DNA of 64,000 nt from positions 310,001 to 374,000 of the forward strand of contig NZ_JAFIQX010000006.1 of the NCBI RefSeq assembly GCF_017356035.1, given 5' to 3'. Of this stretch, positions 19,076 to 28,067 are shown piece after piece (the stretch's first letter is position 1; every line of letters begins with the position of its first letter). Below the pieces are notes generated by a model. That model had not been told where the DNA came from and made no database searches. It saw only the letters and a program-made list of their open reading frames with translations. Origin of the DNA: Longitalea luteola. GTDB taxonomy: Bacteria > Bacteroidota > Bacteroidia > Chitinophagales > Chitinophagaceae. A program made the position numbers and the translations under genes.

Positions 19076-21370
19076 ATGCTAAATATGAATAAACGTAAGA
19101 CAGGTTTGGCGGCCTTGTTGCTGCTCTCACTCGGGGCTGCCTATGCACAGAAGGACCTGGCCGACTATGTGAACACCCTGCAAGGCACCAATTCACATTG
19201 GGGCCTTTCGTATGGCAATACCTATCCAACCATTGCCGTGCCATTTCCCATGCACTCCTGGTCGCCGCAAACCGGCAAAAATGGCGATGGCTGGAAGTAT
19301 ACCTGGAATGCAACATCGATCCGTGGCTTTCAGCAGGTGCATCAATGCAGTCCCTGGATGGGTGACTATGCCGTGTTCTCGCTCATGCCGGTCACCGGCG
19401 CCCTGGAAGTCAGCGAAGACAAAAGGGCTTCCTCTTTTACGCATGCCGATGAAATAGCCAAACCACACTATTACAAAGTAAAACTGGGCAATGGCGTTAC
19501 CGCTGAGATTGCGCCCACAGAGCGCAGCGGGCACATGCGGTTCGCATTCCCAAAAGGGAAAGAGGCTTACCTGGTGCTCGATGGTTATACCAAAACCAGC
19601 GGTGTCACCATTCATCCGGATCAACGGAAAATTACCGGCTGGGTGCGCAACGGCACTTTTATTCCCGCAGGTTTCCGGTGCTATTTTGAGATGCAGTTCG
19701 ATCAACCTTTTCTGTCATACGGCACCTGGGAGAACCGGTCAAACAGCATTCAACAAAAAAAGCTGACCGATTCCGGGGACGGTAAGGGCGCCTATCTTCA
19801 ATTTAAACCCGGCGCCGTGGTGCAGGTAAAGATCGCTTCCTCTTATATCAGTGCCGGTCAGGCAGCGCTTACCCTGCAGCAGGAGCTGGGCAGCTATAAA
19901 AATCTAGCGCAAACCAGCGAAGCAGCGAAAAGATCGTGGAATGAACTGCTGGGCCGGATCGCAGTGGAAGGCGGCACTGAAGGGCAAAAAGCAACCTTTT
20001 ATTCCTGCCTGTTCCGCGCCAGCCTGTTCTCACATAAGTTTTATGAATTCGATAAAAGCGGCAACCCGTATTACTTCAGTCCCTACGACAGTAAAATACA
20101 TACTGGTTACATGTATACCGACAATGGTTTCTGGGATACCTTCCGGGCGCAGTTCCCGCTAAGCAATATCCTGCATCCAACGATGCAGGGACGGTATATG
20201 CAATCCCTGCTCGATGCACAACAGCAATGCGGCTGGCTGCCGACCTGGTCTAACCCCGGCATGTCGGGCGTAATGGTGGGCAATCATGCGATCTCCCTGC
20301 TGACCGATGCCTGGGTAAAAGGCATTCGTACGTTTGATCCTGATTCTGCTTTGAAAGCCTATTACCACGAAGCCACCAGCCGCAGCCTGATGGGCGGTTC
20401 CAGCGGTCGGGAGGGACACGAATATTATTTCCAGTTAGGTTTTATTCCGCAGGATAAAGTGCATGAAAGCGCCGCAAAGACCCTGGAATATGCCTACGAC
20501 GATTTCTGTGCTTACCAGCTTGCCAGACTAACCGGCAATAGATTTTATGAGCACATTTTTGCCCGTCAGATGTACAACTACAGAAATGTGTTTGACAGCA
20601 CAGCGGGTTTTGTTCGCGGCCGTAACAGCAACGGCGAATGGATCCCAACTCATTTTGACCCTGTTGAATGGGGCGGCGCTTTTACCGAAGGCAATCCCTG
20701 GCAGTGGACCTGGTCGGTGTTTCACAATACCAGGGATCTCATCAACATGCTCGGCGGCGAAGCCGTCTTCAATCAAAAGCTGGATAGTTTATTTCATGGC
20801 TCCAATGCCGTAAAGTATGGCTCCTATAAACAGGAGATCCATGAGATGAAGGAAATGGTGCTGGCCGGCATGGGTCAATATGCGCACGGCAATCAGCCGG
20901 TGCAGCATGCGCCGTATTTGTACAATTACAGCGGCCAGCCCTGGAAAACGCAAAAGCAGGTACGCGAAGTGATGTCCCGGCTGTACAACGCCACCGAAAA
21001 CGGTTATCCCGGCGACGAAGACCAGGGGCAGATGTCTTCCTGGTATGTCATCAGCGCCCTGGGCTTGTATAGTGTTTGTCCGGGTACCGATGAATATGTA
21101 ATTGGCAGTCCCGTGTTTCAAAAAGCAACCATCAGTCTTGAGAACGGAAAGAAGTTTACCGTAGAGGCGGTGAACAATAGCAAAGACAATGTATACATTC
21201 AATCGGCCACGCTGAACGGCAAACCCTTACAAAAGAATTTCATCAGGTATGCCGATATCAGCCATGGCGGAAGACTTCGTTTAGTGATGGGCAGCAGTCC
21301 GAATAAACAACGGGGCATCCGGGAAGAAGACAGGCCTTATTCGCTGCTTCCACCCGGCATCGTCCGGTAA
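19076..21370 (+). CDS. GH92 alpha-1,2-mannosidase
   Basis: A 764-residue secreted, calcium-dependent inverting exo-alpha-mannosidase. A signal peptide ends near 'GAAYAQ'; an in-frame ATG three codons later is an equally good start. The general acid is Glu538 in 'FTEGNPWQWTW'. The general-base aspartates are Asp647 and Asp649 in 'GDEDQGQMSSWY'. The 111-residue spacing between acid and base equals that recalled for the studied enzyme BT3990 (Glu533/Asp644). 'IHEMKEM' places His589-Glu590 where BT3990 has the His584-Glu585 pair that selects alpha-1,2 linkages. The family and catalytic residues are clear; the linkage call rests on this alignment by spacing. It lies in the GH2-GH92-GH92-GH38 run and would trim terminal alpha-1,2-mannose from N-glycans or yeast-type mannan. 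Confidence 0.9.
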   Translation: MLNMNKRKTGLAALLLLSLGAAYAQKDLADYVNTLQGTNSHWGLSYGNTYPTIAVPFPMHSWSPQTGKNGDGWKYTWNATSIRGFQQVHQCSPWMGDYAVFSLMPVTGALEVSEDKRASSFTHADEIAKPHYYKVKLGNGVTAEIAPTERSGHMRFAFPKGKEAYLVLDGYTKTSGVTIHPDQRKITGWVRNGTFIPAGFRCYFEMQFDQPFLSYGTWENRSNSIQQKKLTDSGDGKGAYLQFKPGAVVQVKIASSYISAGQAALTLQQELGSYKNLAQTSEAAKRSWNELLGRIAVEGGTEGQKATFYSCLFRASLFSHKFYEFDKSGNPYYFSPYDSKIHTGYMYTDNGFWDTFRAQFPLSNILHPTMQGRYMQSLLDAQQQCGWLPTWSNPGMSGVMVGNHAISLLTDAWVKGIRTFDPDSALKAYYHEATSRSLMGGSSGREGHEYYFQLGFIPQDKVHESAAKTLEYAYDDFCAYQLARLTGNRFYEHIFARQMYNYRNVFDSTAGFVRGRNSNGEWIPTHFDPVEWGGAFTEGNPWQWTWSVFHNTRDLINMLGGEAVFNQKLDSLFHGSNAVKYGSYKQEIHEMKEMVLAGMGQYAHGNQPVQHAPYLYNYSGQPWKTQKQVREVMSRLYNATENGYPGDEDQGQMSSWYVISALGLYSVCPGTDEYVIGSPVFQKATISLENGKKFTVEAVNNSKDNVYIQSATLNGKPLQKNFIRYADISHGGRLRLVMGSSPNKQRGIREEDRPYSLLPPGIVR

Positions 21371-21407
21371 CGCTATTCATCAACAATCGGTATGAACAGA
21401 AAGGATC

Positions 21408-23717
21408 ATGAGAAATAAATATTGGTTAAGTTGTATTGGGTTATTGCTGGCCGCGCTTTCCTGCCTTGCGCAGCAGCCGGTTGATCTTGTCAACCCCTTT
21501 ATTGGCGCCAGCACCAGCGAAGGCGCCGCCGGAATTTATCACGGCCTGGGAAAAACATTTCCCGGCGCCACCACGCCATACGGCCTGGTGCAGGTTAGTC
21601 CCAACACCATTACCGGGGGTGACAATGGTTCTGGTTACAGCTATGAACATACGAGCATAGAAGGATTTGCCTTTACCCAAATGAGCGGGGTGGGCTGGTT
21701 TGGCGACCTGGGTAATTTACTGGTAATGCCATCTACGGGAGCATTGCAAACGGCTTCGGGCAGTTTGAAAGATCCGGCTACAGGATATCGATCGCGTTAT
21801 GATAAAAAGACCGAAAAAGCCAGTGCCGGTTATTATGCTGTTTCGCTTTCTGATCACAACATCAAAGCAGAAATGACGGCTGCGCCGCATAGTGGTTTGC
21901 TCCGGTTTACTTTCCCAAAACACGCTTTATCCCGCATCCAGATCGACCTCGCGAGGAGGGTGGGCGGTACATCGGTGCTGCAGGAAGTGGAAGTAGTTAA
22001 TGAGCACACCATCCAGGGGTGGATGAAATGTACGCCGGAAGGCGGGGGCTGGGGGAATGGCGAAGGCAATGCCGATTATACCGTTTACTTCTATGCGCAG
22101 TTCAGTAAACCGTTAAAGAATTATGGGGTATGGAGTGCCGGCATCCCCGACAGCTGGGGCCGGAAACGGCAGGATGTGGAAAGCGGGAAATACCAGCAAC
22201 GGATAGCAGACGCTACGGTAACAAAAGGTATAAGAAAAATGCAGGGCAAACACCTTGGCTTTTTTACCGAATTCGAAACAAAAAAAGGGGAAGAAGTGCT
22301 GCTGAAAAGCGGAATTTCTTTTGTGAGTTTAGCAGGGGCCCGGAAAAACCTGGAGGCCGAAATACCTGGCTGGGATTTTGACAAACTGCACGCGCAGGCT
22401 CGTGCAACATGGAATGCAGCCCTGTCGAAAATGCAGGTAACCGGCGGCTCGAAAGCGCAAAAAACAATTTTCTATACTGCGCTTTATCATACCATGATCG
22501 ATCCCCGGATGTTGGAAGATGTAGATGGCAATTACCCGGGTGGCGATGGAAAAGTACATCAGTCGAAACATTTTACCAAACGCACGATCTTCAGCGGCTG
22601 GGATGTCTTCAGAAGCCAGATGCCGCTGCAAACCATCATCAACCCTTCCCTGGTAAATGATCTCATCAATTCCCTGATCACGCTGGCGGATGAAAAAGGG
22701 AAAGATCATTTTGAACGCTGGGAGTTGTTGAATGCCTATAGTGGTTGTATGCTGGGTAATCCTGCGGTATCGGTCATTGCCGATGCGTATGCCAAGGGCA
22801 TCAGGAATTACGATCTAAACAAAGCCTATCAGTTATCGGTAGGTTCAGTGGAACGGTTCGGGAACAAAGAGGCGGGGTACACGCCCAATCCTTTAAGTAT
22901 TTCGTATACGTTGGAATATGCGTATTTCGACTGGTGCGTATCTCAATTGGCGAAGCAGCTGGGAAACTCCGCGGACGCCGACAAATACGCCAAACGCGCC
23001 CAGTATTACCACAACATCTTTGATAAAGAAAAGGGCTGGTTCAGGCCCCGCCTGAAAGACGGCAGTTGGGAACCGTGGCCGGCGGAAGGGCGGTTGAAAC
23101 AATGGTATGGATGTATGGAAAGCAATGCCTGGCAGCAGGGATGGTTTGTGCCACACGATGTAGCCGGTATGGTGGCCCTGATGGGCGGCAAAGAAAAAGT
23201 ACTGGCTGATCTCACCAACTTTTTTGAAAAGGTACCCCATAACATGATGTGGAACGACTATTACAACCATGCCAACGAACCGGTTCATCATGTGCCCTTT
23301 CTTTTTAACCGTTTAGGTGTTCCTTCGCTTACCCAAAAATGGACAAGGGCCATTTGCGAACGCGCTTATAAGAACGCTGTTGAAGGGTTGGTAGGCAATG
23401 AGGATGTAGGACAGCTATCGGCCTGGTATGTGCTGGCCGCAAGCGGTTTGCACCCCGTTTGTCCGGGCGATACCCGTTATGAAATAACCAGCCCGGTATT
23501 TAACAAGATCACCATTGCCCTGGATGCTGCTTATAGCCAGGGAAAGACCTTTACCATTTCTACCGTAAATAACAGTTCACAAAATGTGTACATACAAAGT
23601 GCAACCTTAAATGGCAAACCCTACAACAACTGTTTCATCGATCATAGCGACCTGGTGAAAGGCGGCGTGCTGGAGCTGGTAATGGGTCCGAATCCGGGCA
23701 GGTTATGGGGCAATTGA
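21408..23717 (+). CDS. GH92 alpha-mannosidase, second paralogue with different subsite residues
   Basis: A 769-residue secreted GH92 enzyme with an N-terminal export signal ('LLLAALSCLAQQP'; the cysteine could make it a lipoprotein). The opening 'VNPFIGAS...G.GKTFPGATTPYGLVQVSPNT' is classic for the family. The general acid is Glu571 in 'CMESNAWQQGWFVPHD', and the base motif is 'GNEDVGQLSAWYV' (Asn664, Asp666). Acid-base spacing is 95 residues against 111 in the neighbour, and the His-Glu pair linked to alpha-1,2 specificity is absent. Instead it has 'YYNHANEPVHHVPFLFN' (Glu624). A preference other than alpha-1,2, such as alpha-1,3, 1,4 or 1,6, is therefore likely. The two GH92 genes are 37 bases apart and probably act in sequence on one glycan. 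Confidence 0.9.
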   Translation: MRNKYWLSCIGLLLAALSCLAQQPVDLVNPFIGASTSEGAAGIYHGLGKTFPGATTPYGLVQVSPNTITGGDNGSGYSYEHTSIEGFAFTQMSGVGWFGDLGNLLVMPSTGALQTASGSLKDPATGYRSRYDKKTEKASAGYYAVSLSDHNIKAEMTAAPHSGLLRFTFPKHALSRIQIDLARRVGGTSVLQEVEVVNEHTIQGWMKCTPEGGGWGNGEGNADYTVYFYAQFSKPLKNYGVWSAGIPDSWGRKRQDVESGKYQQRIADATVTKGIRKMQGKHLGFFTEFETKKGEEVLLKSGISFVSLAGARKNLEAEIPGWDFDKLHAQARATWNAALSKMQVTGGSKAQKTIFYTALYHTMIDPRMLEDVDGNYPGGDGKVHQSKHFTKRTIFSGWDVFRSQMPLQTIINPSLVNDLINSLITLADEKGKDHFERWELLNAYSGCMLGNPAVSVIADAYAKGIRNYDLNKAYQLSVGSVERFGNKEAGYTPNPLSISYTLEYAYFDWCVSQLAKQLGNSADADKYAKRAQYYHNIFDKEKGWFRPRLKDGSWEPWPAEGRLKQWYGCMESNAWQQGWFVPHDVAGMVALMGGKEKVLADLTNFFEKVPHNMMWNDYYNHANEPVHHVPFLFNRLGVPSLTQKWTRAICERAYKNAVEGLVGNEDVGQLSAWYVLAASGLHPVCPGDTRYEITSPVFNKITIALDAAYSQGKTFTISTVNNSSQNVYIQSATLNGKPYNNCFIDHSDLVKGGVLELVMGPNPGRLWGN

Positions 23718-23748
23718 TGTAAGAAGAAGCGAAAGTTAATCCTCTCAA

Positions 23749-26307
23749 ATGAAGCCGTATCTAAAAATACTTTATTGCACCTGTTTATTTATCTGCACGT
23801 TTGGGTCTCATGCGCAGAACGCCTACTTTATCGATGGTTATCATGGGGGCGTTTATGGCCATTATCCCAAAGGGTATACGCAGTTTATAGTAGGCAAATT
23901 GAATGAACATCCTTTCTGGAAGATCAATCTGGAAATTGAGCCCGAAACCTGGGATTCGGTTGCCGTGTGGGAACCTGCTGCGTTGAAACAATTGCAGCAG
24001 CTTTTCAGGGATCAATCCGCCACCGGCAGGATCGAGTATGTTAGTCCGGCCTATGGGCAAAGTTATTTCTTCAACACGTCCGGCGAAAGCATCATCCGGC
24101 ATTTTTCCTATGGAATAAAAAAAGTAAAAGCATACTTTCCCAATGCCGTTTTTACCACCTATTCGTCTGAAGAACCCTGTTTTACCAGTGCCTTGCCCCA
24201 GATCTTACGATCATTTGGGTTTAGATACGCTTCGTTGAAAAACCCCAATACCTGCTGGGGTGGCTATACCCGCGCTTATGGTGGCGAGCTGGTGAACTGG
24301 ATCGGCCCCGATGGTACAAAACTCATAACTGTACCCCGGTATGCCACCGAAAAGCTGCTGCCAAATTCAACCTGGCAAACAGCGGGCTGGACCAATTCGC
24401 CCCAATACATCAGGGATGCGTTTGCTTATGGTATAAAAAATCCGGTGGCCATGTGCCTGCAGGATGCGGGTTGGAAAAATGGCCCCTGGATTGGTAATGG
24501 CAACAGGGGCTATCAGCCCACTTACTACAAAACATGGCGCGATTATATAGAGAACCATTCTATTAAAACACCCAGGCAAAACTGGAAACTCAGCCAGGAA
24601 GACATCCTGGTAAGCCTGGTATGGGGCTCACAGGTTTTACAACAACTGGCACAGCGGGTTCGGACAGCCGAAAACAAGCTGGTAATGGCCGAGAAACTCG
24701 CAGCGCTGGCAGCCGTCTATGATCACAGGCCCTGGCCGAAAGCTGCCATTGACGAAGCCTGGCGCACATTACTCTTGTCGCAACATCACGATTGCTGGAT
24801 TGTTCCGTACAATGGCAAAAGGGGCGATACCTGGGCCGATAAAGTGAACGTATGGACGAAAAGAACAAACGATGTCAGCGACAGTATCATGCATAGCGCA
24901 GCCACTCTAAATGATCAGGGCGCTATCAGCGCCATCCGGGTGTATAATACCACCGGTACTACCAGGCAGGAACTAGTGCAACTGAAACTACCGGTGGGAA
25001 CGGCATCGAACGAGGTAGTTGTTGTGGATGAACAGCGGAACGAAATGTTTACGCAGTTGGCCAGGTCATCCGCTGATCATGAATTGTATTTTAAAGCAGC
25101 TGTTCCTGCTATGGGTTTTAAAACGTACAGGATGGAGCACAGGCGCCCTTCCGTAATGAAAGGGGCAACAGCTGCTTTTACAGCTGAAGGCAATATTATT
25201 TTAGAGTCCGATCTGTACAGGCTGATCATTGACAGATCGAGCGGCGGTGTTATTAAAAGCCTTATTGCAAAGAAGTTAAACAATAAAGAGTTTGTTGATC
25301 AAAAAAATGAAAAAGGATTTAATGCATTGAGCGGACATTTTTTTAATAACGGTGGTTTTTACACTACTTCCCAAAACCCGGTTACCCTTACTATGCTGGA
25401 AAATGGGCCTCTTGTAGTAAAAGCTGCCATTAAAGGAATGATCTTCGACCATCCTTTTACCCAAACCATTACATTGAAACAGGGGGACAGCAGAATTGAT
25501 TGCAGCCTGACCATAACATGGAAAAATAATACCGGCATTGGTGATGCGTATAAACAAAGCGGCGGCCCGGACGCCAGTGATTACCACAAGCCTTTTTATG
25601 ACGACAGCAAAAAATTGCTGGCGCTCTTCCCTGTAAATTTTTCTTCTCAAAAGATCTATAAAGATGCGCCTTTTGATGTTACCGAAAGCAGGCTCGATAA
25701 TACCTTCTTCACTACCTGGGACAGCATCAAAAACAATATTCTGTTGAATTGGGTGGATGTGTATGATGCCAAAGAAGATTATGGTCTGGCCCTTTTTACC
25801 GATCATACGACCACCTATGCCCATGGCAAAGGTTTTCCGTTAGGTTTGAATGTTCAGTATTCAGGCGCCGGCTTATGGGGAAGGGATCATCCTGTTACCG
25901 GTACTACCGAAATGAAATATGCTTTGATCCCGCATAAAGGAAAATGGGATGAAGGTGGCATCAGTGAGTTAGCTGTGCACTGGAACGAGCCGCTGGTGGC
26001 GTTGCCTTCTTCACCAGTAAAAACTGCAGAAAGATCATTGGTAGATGTAACCGGCACCGGTTACCAGGTAACGGCCGTCCTCGTGGAGGGCGATGATCTG
26101 CTGGTGCGTCTTTTCAATGCAGCAGGCAATAATAAACTTCAAAAGATCGCCTTTGGCGGAAAAGCGACCAGCGCCCGGCTGGAAGAACTGAACGGTGCAG
26201 TGAAGCAGCACTTAAAGATCCATACCGGTAAAACGACTGCCATTCATCTTGTTATACCCAGGTTTGGCATAAGGACCATTCGATTGAAAAACTTCGCCTC
26301 TTCTTAA
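23749..26307 (+). CDS. Divergent GH38-like alpha-mannosidase
   Basis: An 852-residue secreted protein with a signal peptide ending 'FGSHAQ'. The overall plan is GH38: an N-terminal alpha/beta barrel, a helical bundle around 'LLLSQHHDCWIVPYNG' (His346-His347-Asp348, matching the QxHD region that supplies a zinc ligand), then a long beta-rich C-terminal half with 'LIIDRSSGGVIKSL'. The usual zinc motif HxHxDxxW is not present. At that place stands 'FIDGYHGGVYGHYP' (Asp29, His32). The region where the catalytic aspartate is expected has 'TYSSEEPCF' (Glu141/Glu142). It is therefore a distant subgroup, and metal use or mechanism may differ. Position after two GH92 genes supports action on alpha-mannosides. 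Confidence 0.72.
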   Translation: MKPYLKILYCTCLFICTFGSHAQNAYFIDGYHGGVYGHYPKGYTQFIVGKLNEHPFWKINLEIEPETWDSVAVWEPAALKQLQQLFRDQSATGRIEYVSPAYGQSYFFNTSGESIIRHFSYGIKKVKAYFPNAVFTTYSSEEPCFTSALPQILRSFGFRYASLKNPNTCWGGYTRAYGGELVNWIGPDGTKLITVPRYATEKLLPNSTWQTAGWTNSPQYIRDAFAYGIKNPVAMCLQDAGWKNGPWIGNGNRGYQPTYYKTWRDYIENHSIKTPRQNWKLSQEDILVSLVWGSQVLQQLAQRVRTAENKLVMAEKLAALAAVYDHRPWPKAAIDEAWRTLLLSQHHDCWIVPYNGKRGDTWADKVNVWTKRTNDVSDSIMHSAATLNDQGAISAIRVYNTTGTTRQELVQLKLPVGTASNEVVVVDEQRNEMFTQLARSSADHELYFKAAVPAMGFKTYRMEHRRPSVMKGATAAFTAEGNIILESDLYRLIIDRSSGGVIKSLIAKKLNNKEFVDQKNEKGFNALSGHFFNNGGFYTTSQNPVTLTMLENGPLVVKAAIKGMIFDHPFTQTITLKQGDSRIDCSLTITWKNNTGIGDAYKQSGGPDASDYHKPFYDDSKKLLALFPVNFSSQKIYKDAPFDVTESRLDNTFFTTWDSIKNNILLNWVDVYDAKEDYGLALFTDHTTTYAHGKGFPLGLNVQYSGAGLWGRDHPVTGTTEMKYALIPHKGKWDEGGISELAVHWNEPLVALPSSPVKTAERSLVDVTGTGYQVTAVLVEGDDLLVRLFNAAGNNKLQKIAFGGKATSARLEELNGAVKQHLKIHTGKTTAIHLVIPRFGIRTIRLKNFASS

Positions 26308-26432
26308 AGCCCGCTTTTTTTACGCACACAAAGGGGGTAGCTGTTAGCTTAAGTGACAGCAGATGTAAGCTGCCGGCGCCCGGCTGTGAACGAACACAGT
26401 CATTACGCTAACCATTTATAAACTTTGATTGC

Positions 26433-28061
26433 ATGAAAAAACGATTGCTATGCCGCCGTCCGATCTGGACGGCCGCCCTTCTTTGCCTGCTCTTACTTCA
26501 ACACTGTACGAAAATAGATGCGCCGGTAAACGACAACGCAGCTGAATATTCAGGTACGGTCTCGGTCCGTTCTGTAATCGGTCCGGGTACGAATGGCTTT
26601 TACAGTATTACCAATGTGTTTAGTGGCCATGCCATGGAAGTGTTTGCCAGCTCCACGGCCGATGGCGGCCCCGTAGTGCAGTATGCGAATTTCAACTTTC
26701 AAAACCAGAAATGGGTGGTGAAAGATCTTGGCTCCGGTTATTTCTCCATCATGAACGGGTTCAGCGGAAAAGTGCTGGATGTACCCGGCAGTACCAATGA
26801 AACGGGACGACAATTGCAACAATACACCTGGAATACCACCAATGCGCAGCAATGGCGGATCGAGGATGTGGGCGGGGGTGCATACAGGATCATTAACCGC
26901 GGTAACGGACTGGCAGTTACCAATCAAAACAATGCTACCGGCAGCGGTACCGCCATTACGCAGCAGCCTTATACCGGCAGTAATGCCCAGAAATGGATCT
27001 TTACCCTGGATACACGGATGACCTTCGCAGTTAACAATGGCTGGGTAAACAGCGCACAGGTATATATCGACAATGACTATAATAATTACCTTACCCGCTA
27101 CAGCGGCTGGAACGGCGGCGACGGCTGCGTAACTACATTATTACCCAATGGCAGCCTGTTGTGGTCGTTCCAGGACAGCTTCTTTGGCGAAGTAACACCC
27201 AACCGGGCAAGGATCGATAATGTGTTTGTACGTAATGCCGGGTTCATCCAGGTGAACAGGTCACTTTCGAGCTATCAGCAATTGAATCCCATCGGTGCCG
27301 ATGGCAGGGCGAAGACCTGGGTACTGGTGCCGGGCGCCGCCAATGGCGACCAGGACCTTTATTGGGGCGGGCCTGCCCAGGTACTGGGCAACGAAGTACA
27401 AATGGTGATGGGGCACATGCACCTCAATGCCAGTAATGAGCTTGAACACCAGCGTACCGATGTGGTGGTTTTCGATGCAGCCAGTATGCAGCAAAAGCGG
27501 GTAGTGCACAACAGGTATACCGGCAGCCTGCCTTTCGATGCCAGTTTGTTTAAAGCAAATGACGGCTACACTTATATGTACACCACCCAGAATGTGGGTA
27601 TCTGTGGCTCCCGGTTATACGTAGCCCGGGCCGCCAACCATAATATTACCGGCGCCTGGGAGTTTTACAGCAATACCGGCTGGACAACCAACCAGCCTGC
27701 TGACGCCAATCTGCAGCCGATCCTGGAAGCCAATGCCACACAGCCGAATGTGTTTTATAAAGACGGCAAATATTACCTTGTATCCCAAACCACCTGTTAT
27801 GGCCTCGATATTAACATTTGGGAAAGCAATAGTCCGGTTGGCCCTTTTGTTAACCAAAGGACCATTTACCGCATACCGCAGCAATACACCCTGCCTGAAT
27901 TTGTTACGTATAATGCCGTGGTGCATCATGCATTGTCGCGTGAGGGGGAACTGGTAGTATCTTACAATATCAACCCGACCGATTTCTGGAGTAATTTCAA
28001 CAACCCGGGCAGTGCAGACAGGTACCGCCCATGGGTAGTGCGGATCTATAACTGGAAATGA
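26433..28061 (+). CDS. Lipoprotein with ricin-type beta-trefoil lectin and propeller-like domain
   Basis: A 542-residue surface lipoprotein with Cys25 after 'LLLLQH'. Residues about 52-190 form a ricin-B/CBM13-like trefoil with the three expected QxW repeats (residues 92-94, 139-141 and 186-188). From about 200 on, 'GWNGGDGCVTTLLPNGSLLWSFQDSFFGEV', 'VMGHMHLN' and later 'YKDGKYYLVSQTT' look like a five-bladed propeller of the DUF4185/DUF5005 kind related in fold to GH43-type proteins. I cannot name catalytic residues with confidence. It ends the mannose-directed enzyme operon and converges with the Lgt-like gene, leaving six bases between stops. The likely role is glycan binding or an uncharacterised hydrolase acting on exposed galactose or mannose. 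Confidence 0.75.
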   Translation: MKKRLLCRRPIWTAALLCLLLLQHCTKIDAPVNDNAAEYSGTVSVRSVIGPGTNGFYSITNVFSGHAMEVFASSTADGGPVVQYANFNFQNQKWVVKDLGSGYFSIMNGFSGKVLDVPGSTNETGRQLQQYTWNTTNAQQWRIEDVGGGAYRIINRGNGLAVTNQNNATGSGTAITQQPYTGSNAQKWIFTLDTRMTFAVNNGWVNSAQVYIDNDYNNYLTRYSGWNGGDGCVTTLLPNGSLLWSFQDSFFGEVTPNRARIDNVFVRNAGFIQVNRSLSSYQQLNPIGADGRAKTWVLVPGAANGDQDLYWGGPAQVLGNEVQMVMGHMHLNASNELEHQRTDVVVFDAASMQQKRVVHNRYTGSLPFDASLFKANDGYTYMYTTQNVGICGSRLYVARAANHNITGAWEFYSNTGWTTNQPADANLQPILEANATQPNVFYKDGKYYLVSQTTCYGLDINIWESNSPVGPFVNQRTIYRIPQQYTLPEFVTYNAVVHHALSREGELVVSYNINPTDFWSNFNNPGSADRYRPWVVRIYNWK

Positions 28062-28067
28062 AAATAA

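Noticed and set aside
20885-20908. Gln607 in the first GH92 motif 'HGNQPVQH' against Glu in the second, which first suggested the Glu-to-Gln change known from a mannosyl-phosphate-cleaving GH92
   Set aside because: The general acid is Glu538 in 'TEGNPWQW', intact and at the expected 111-residue distance from the base. HGNQP is a different conserved segment.
25276-25824. A 182-codon minus-strand frame inside the GH38-like gene
   Set aside because: Antisense shadow with no recognisable motif.
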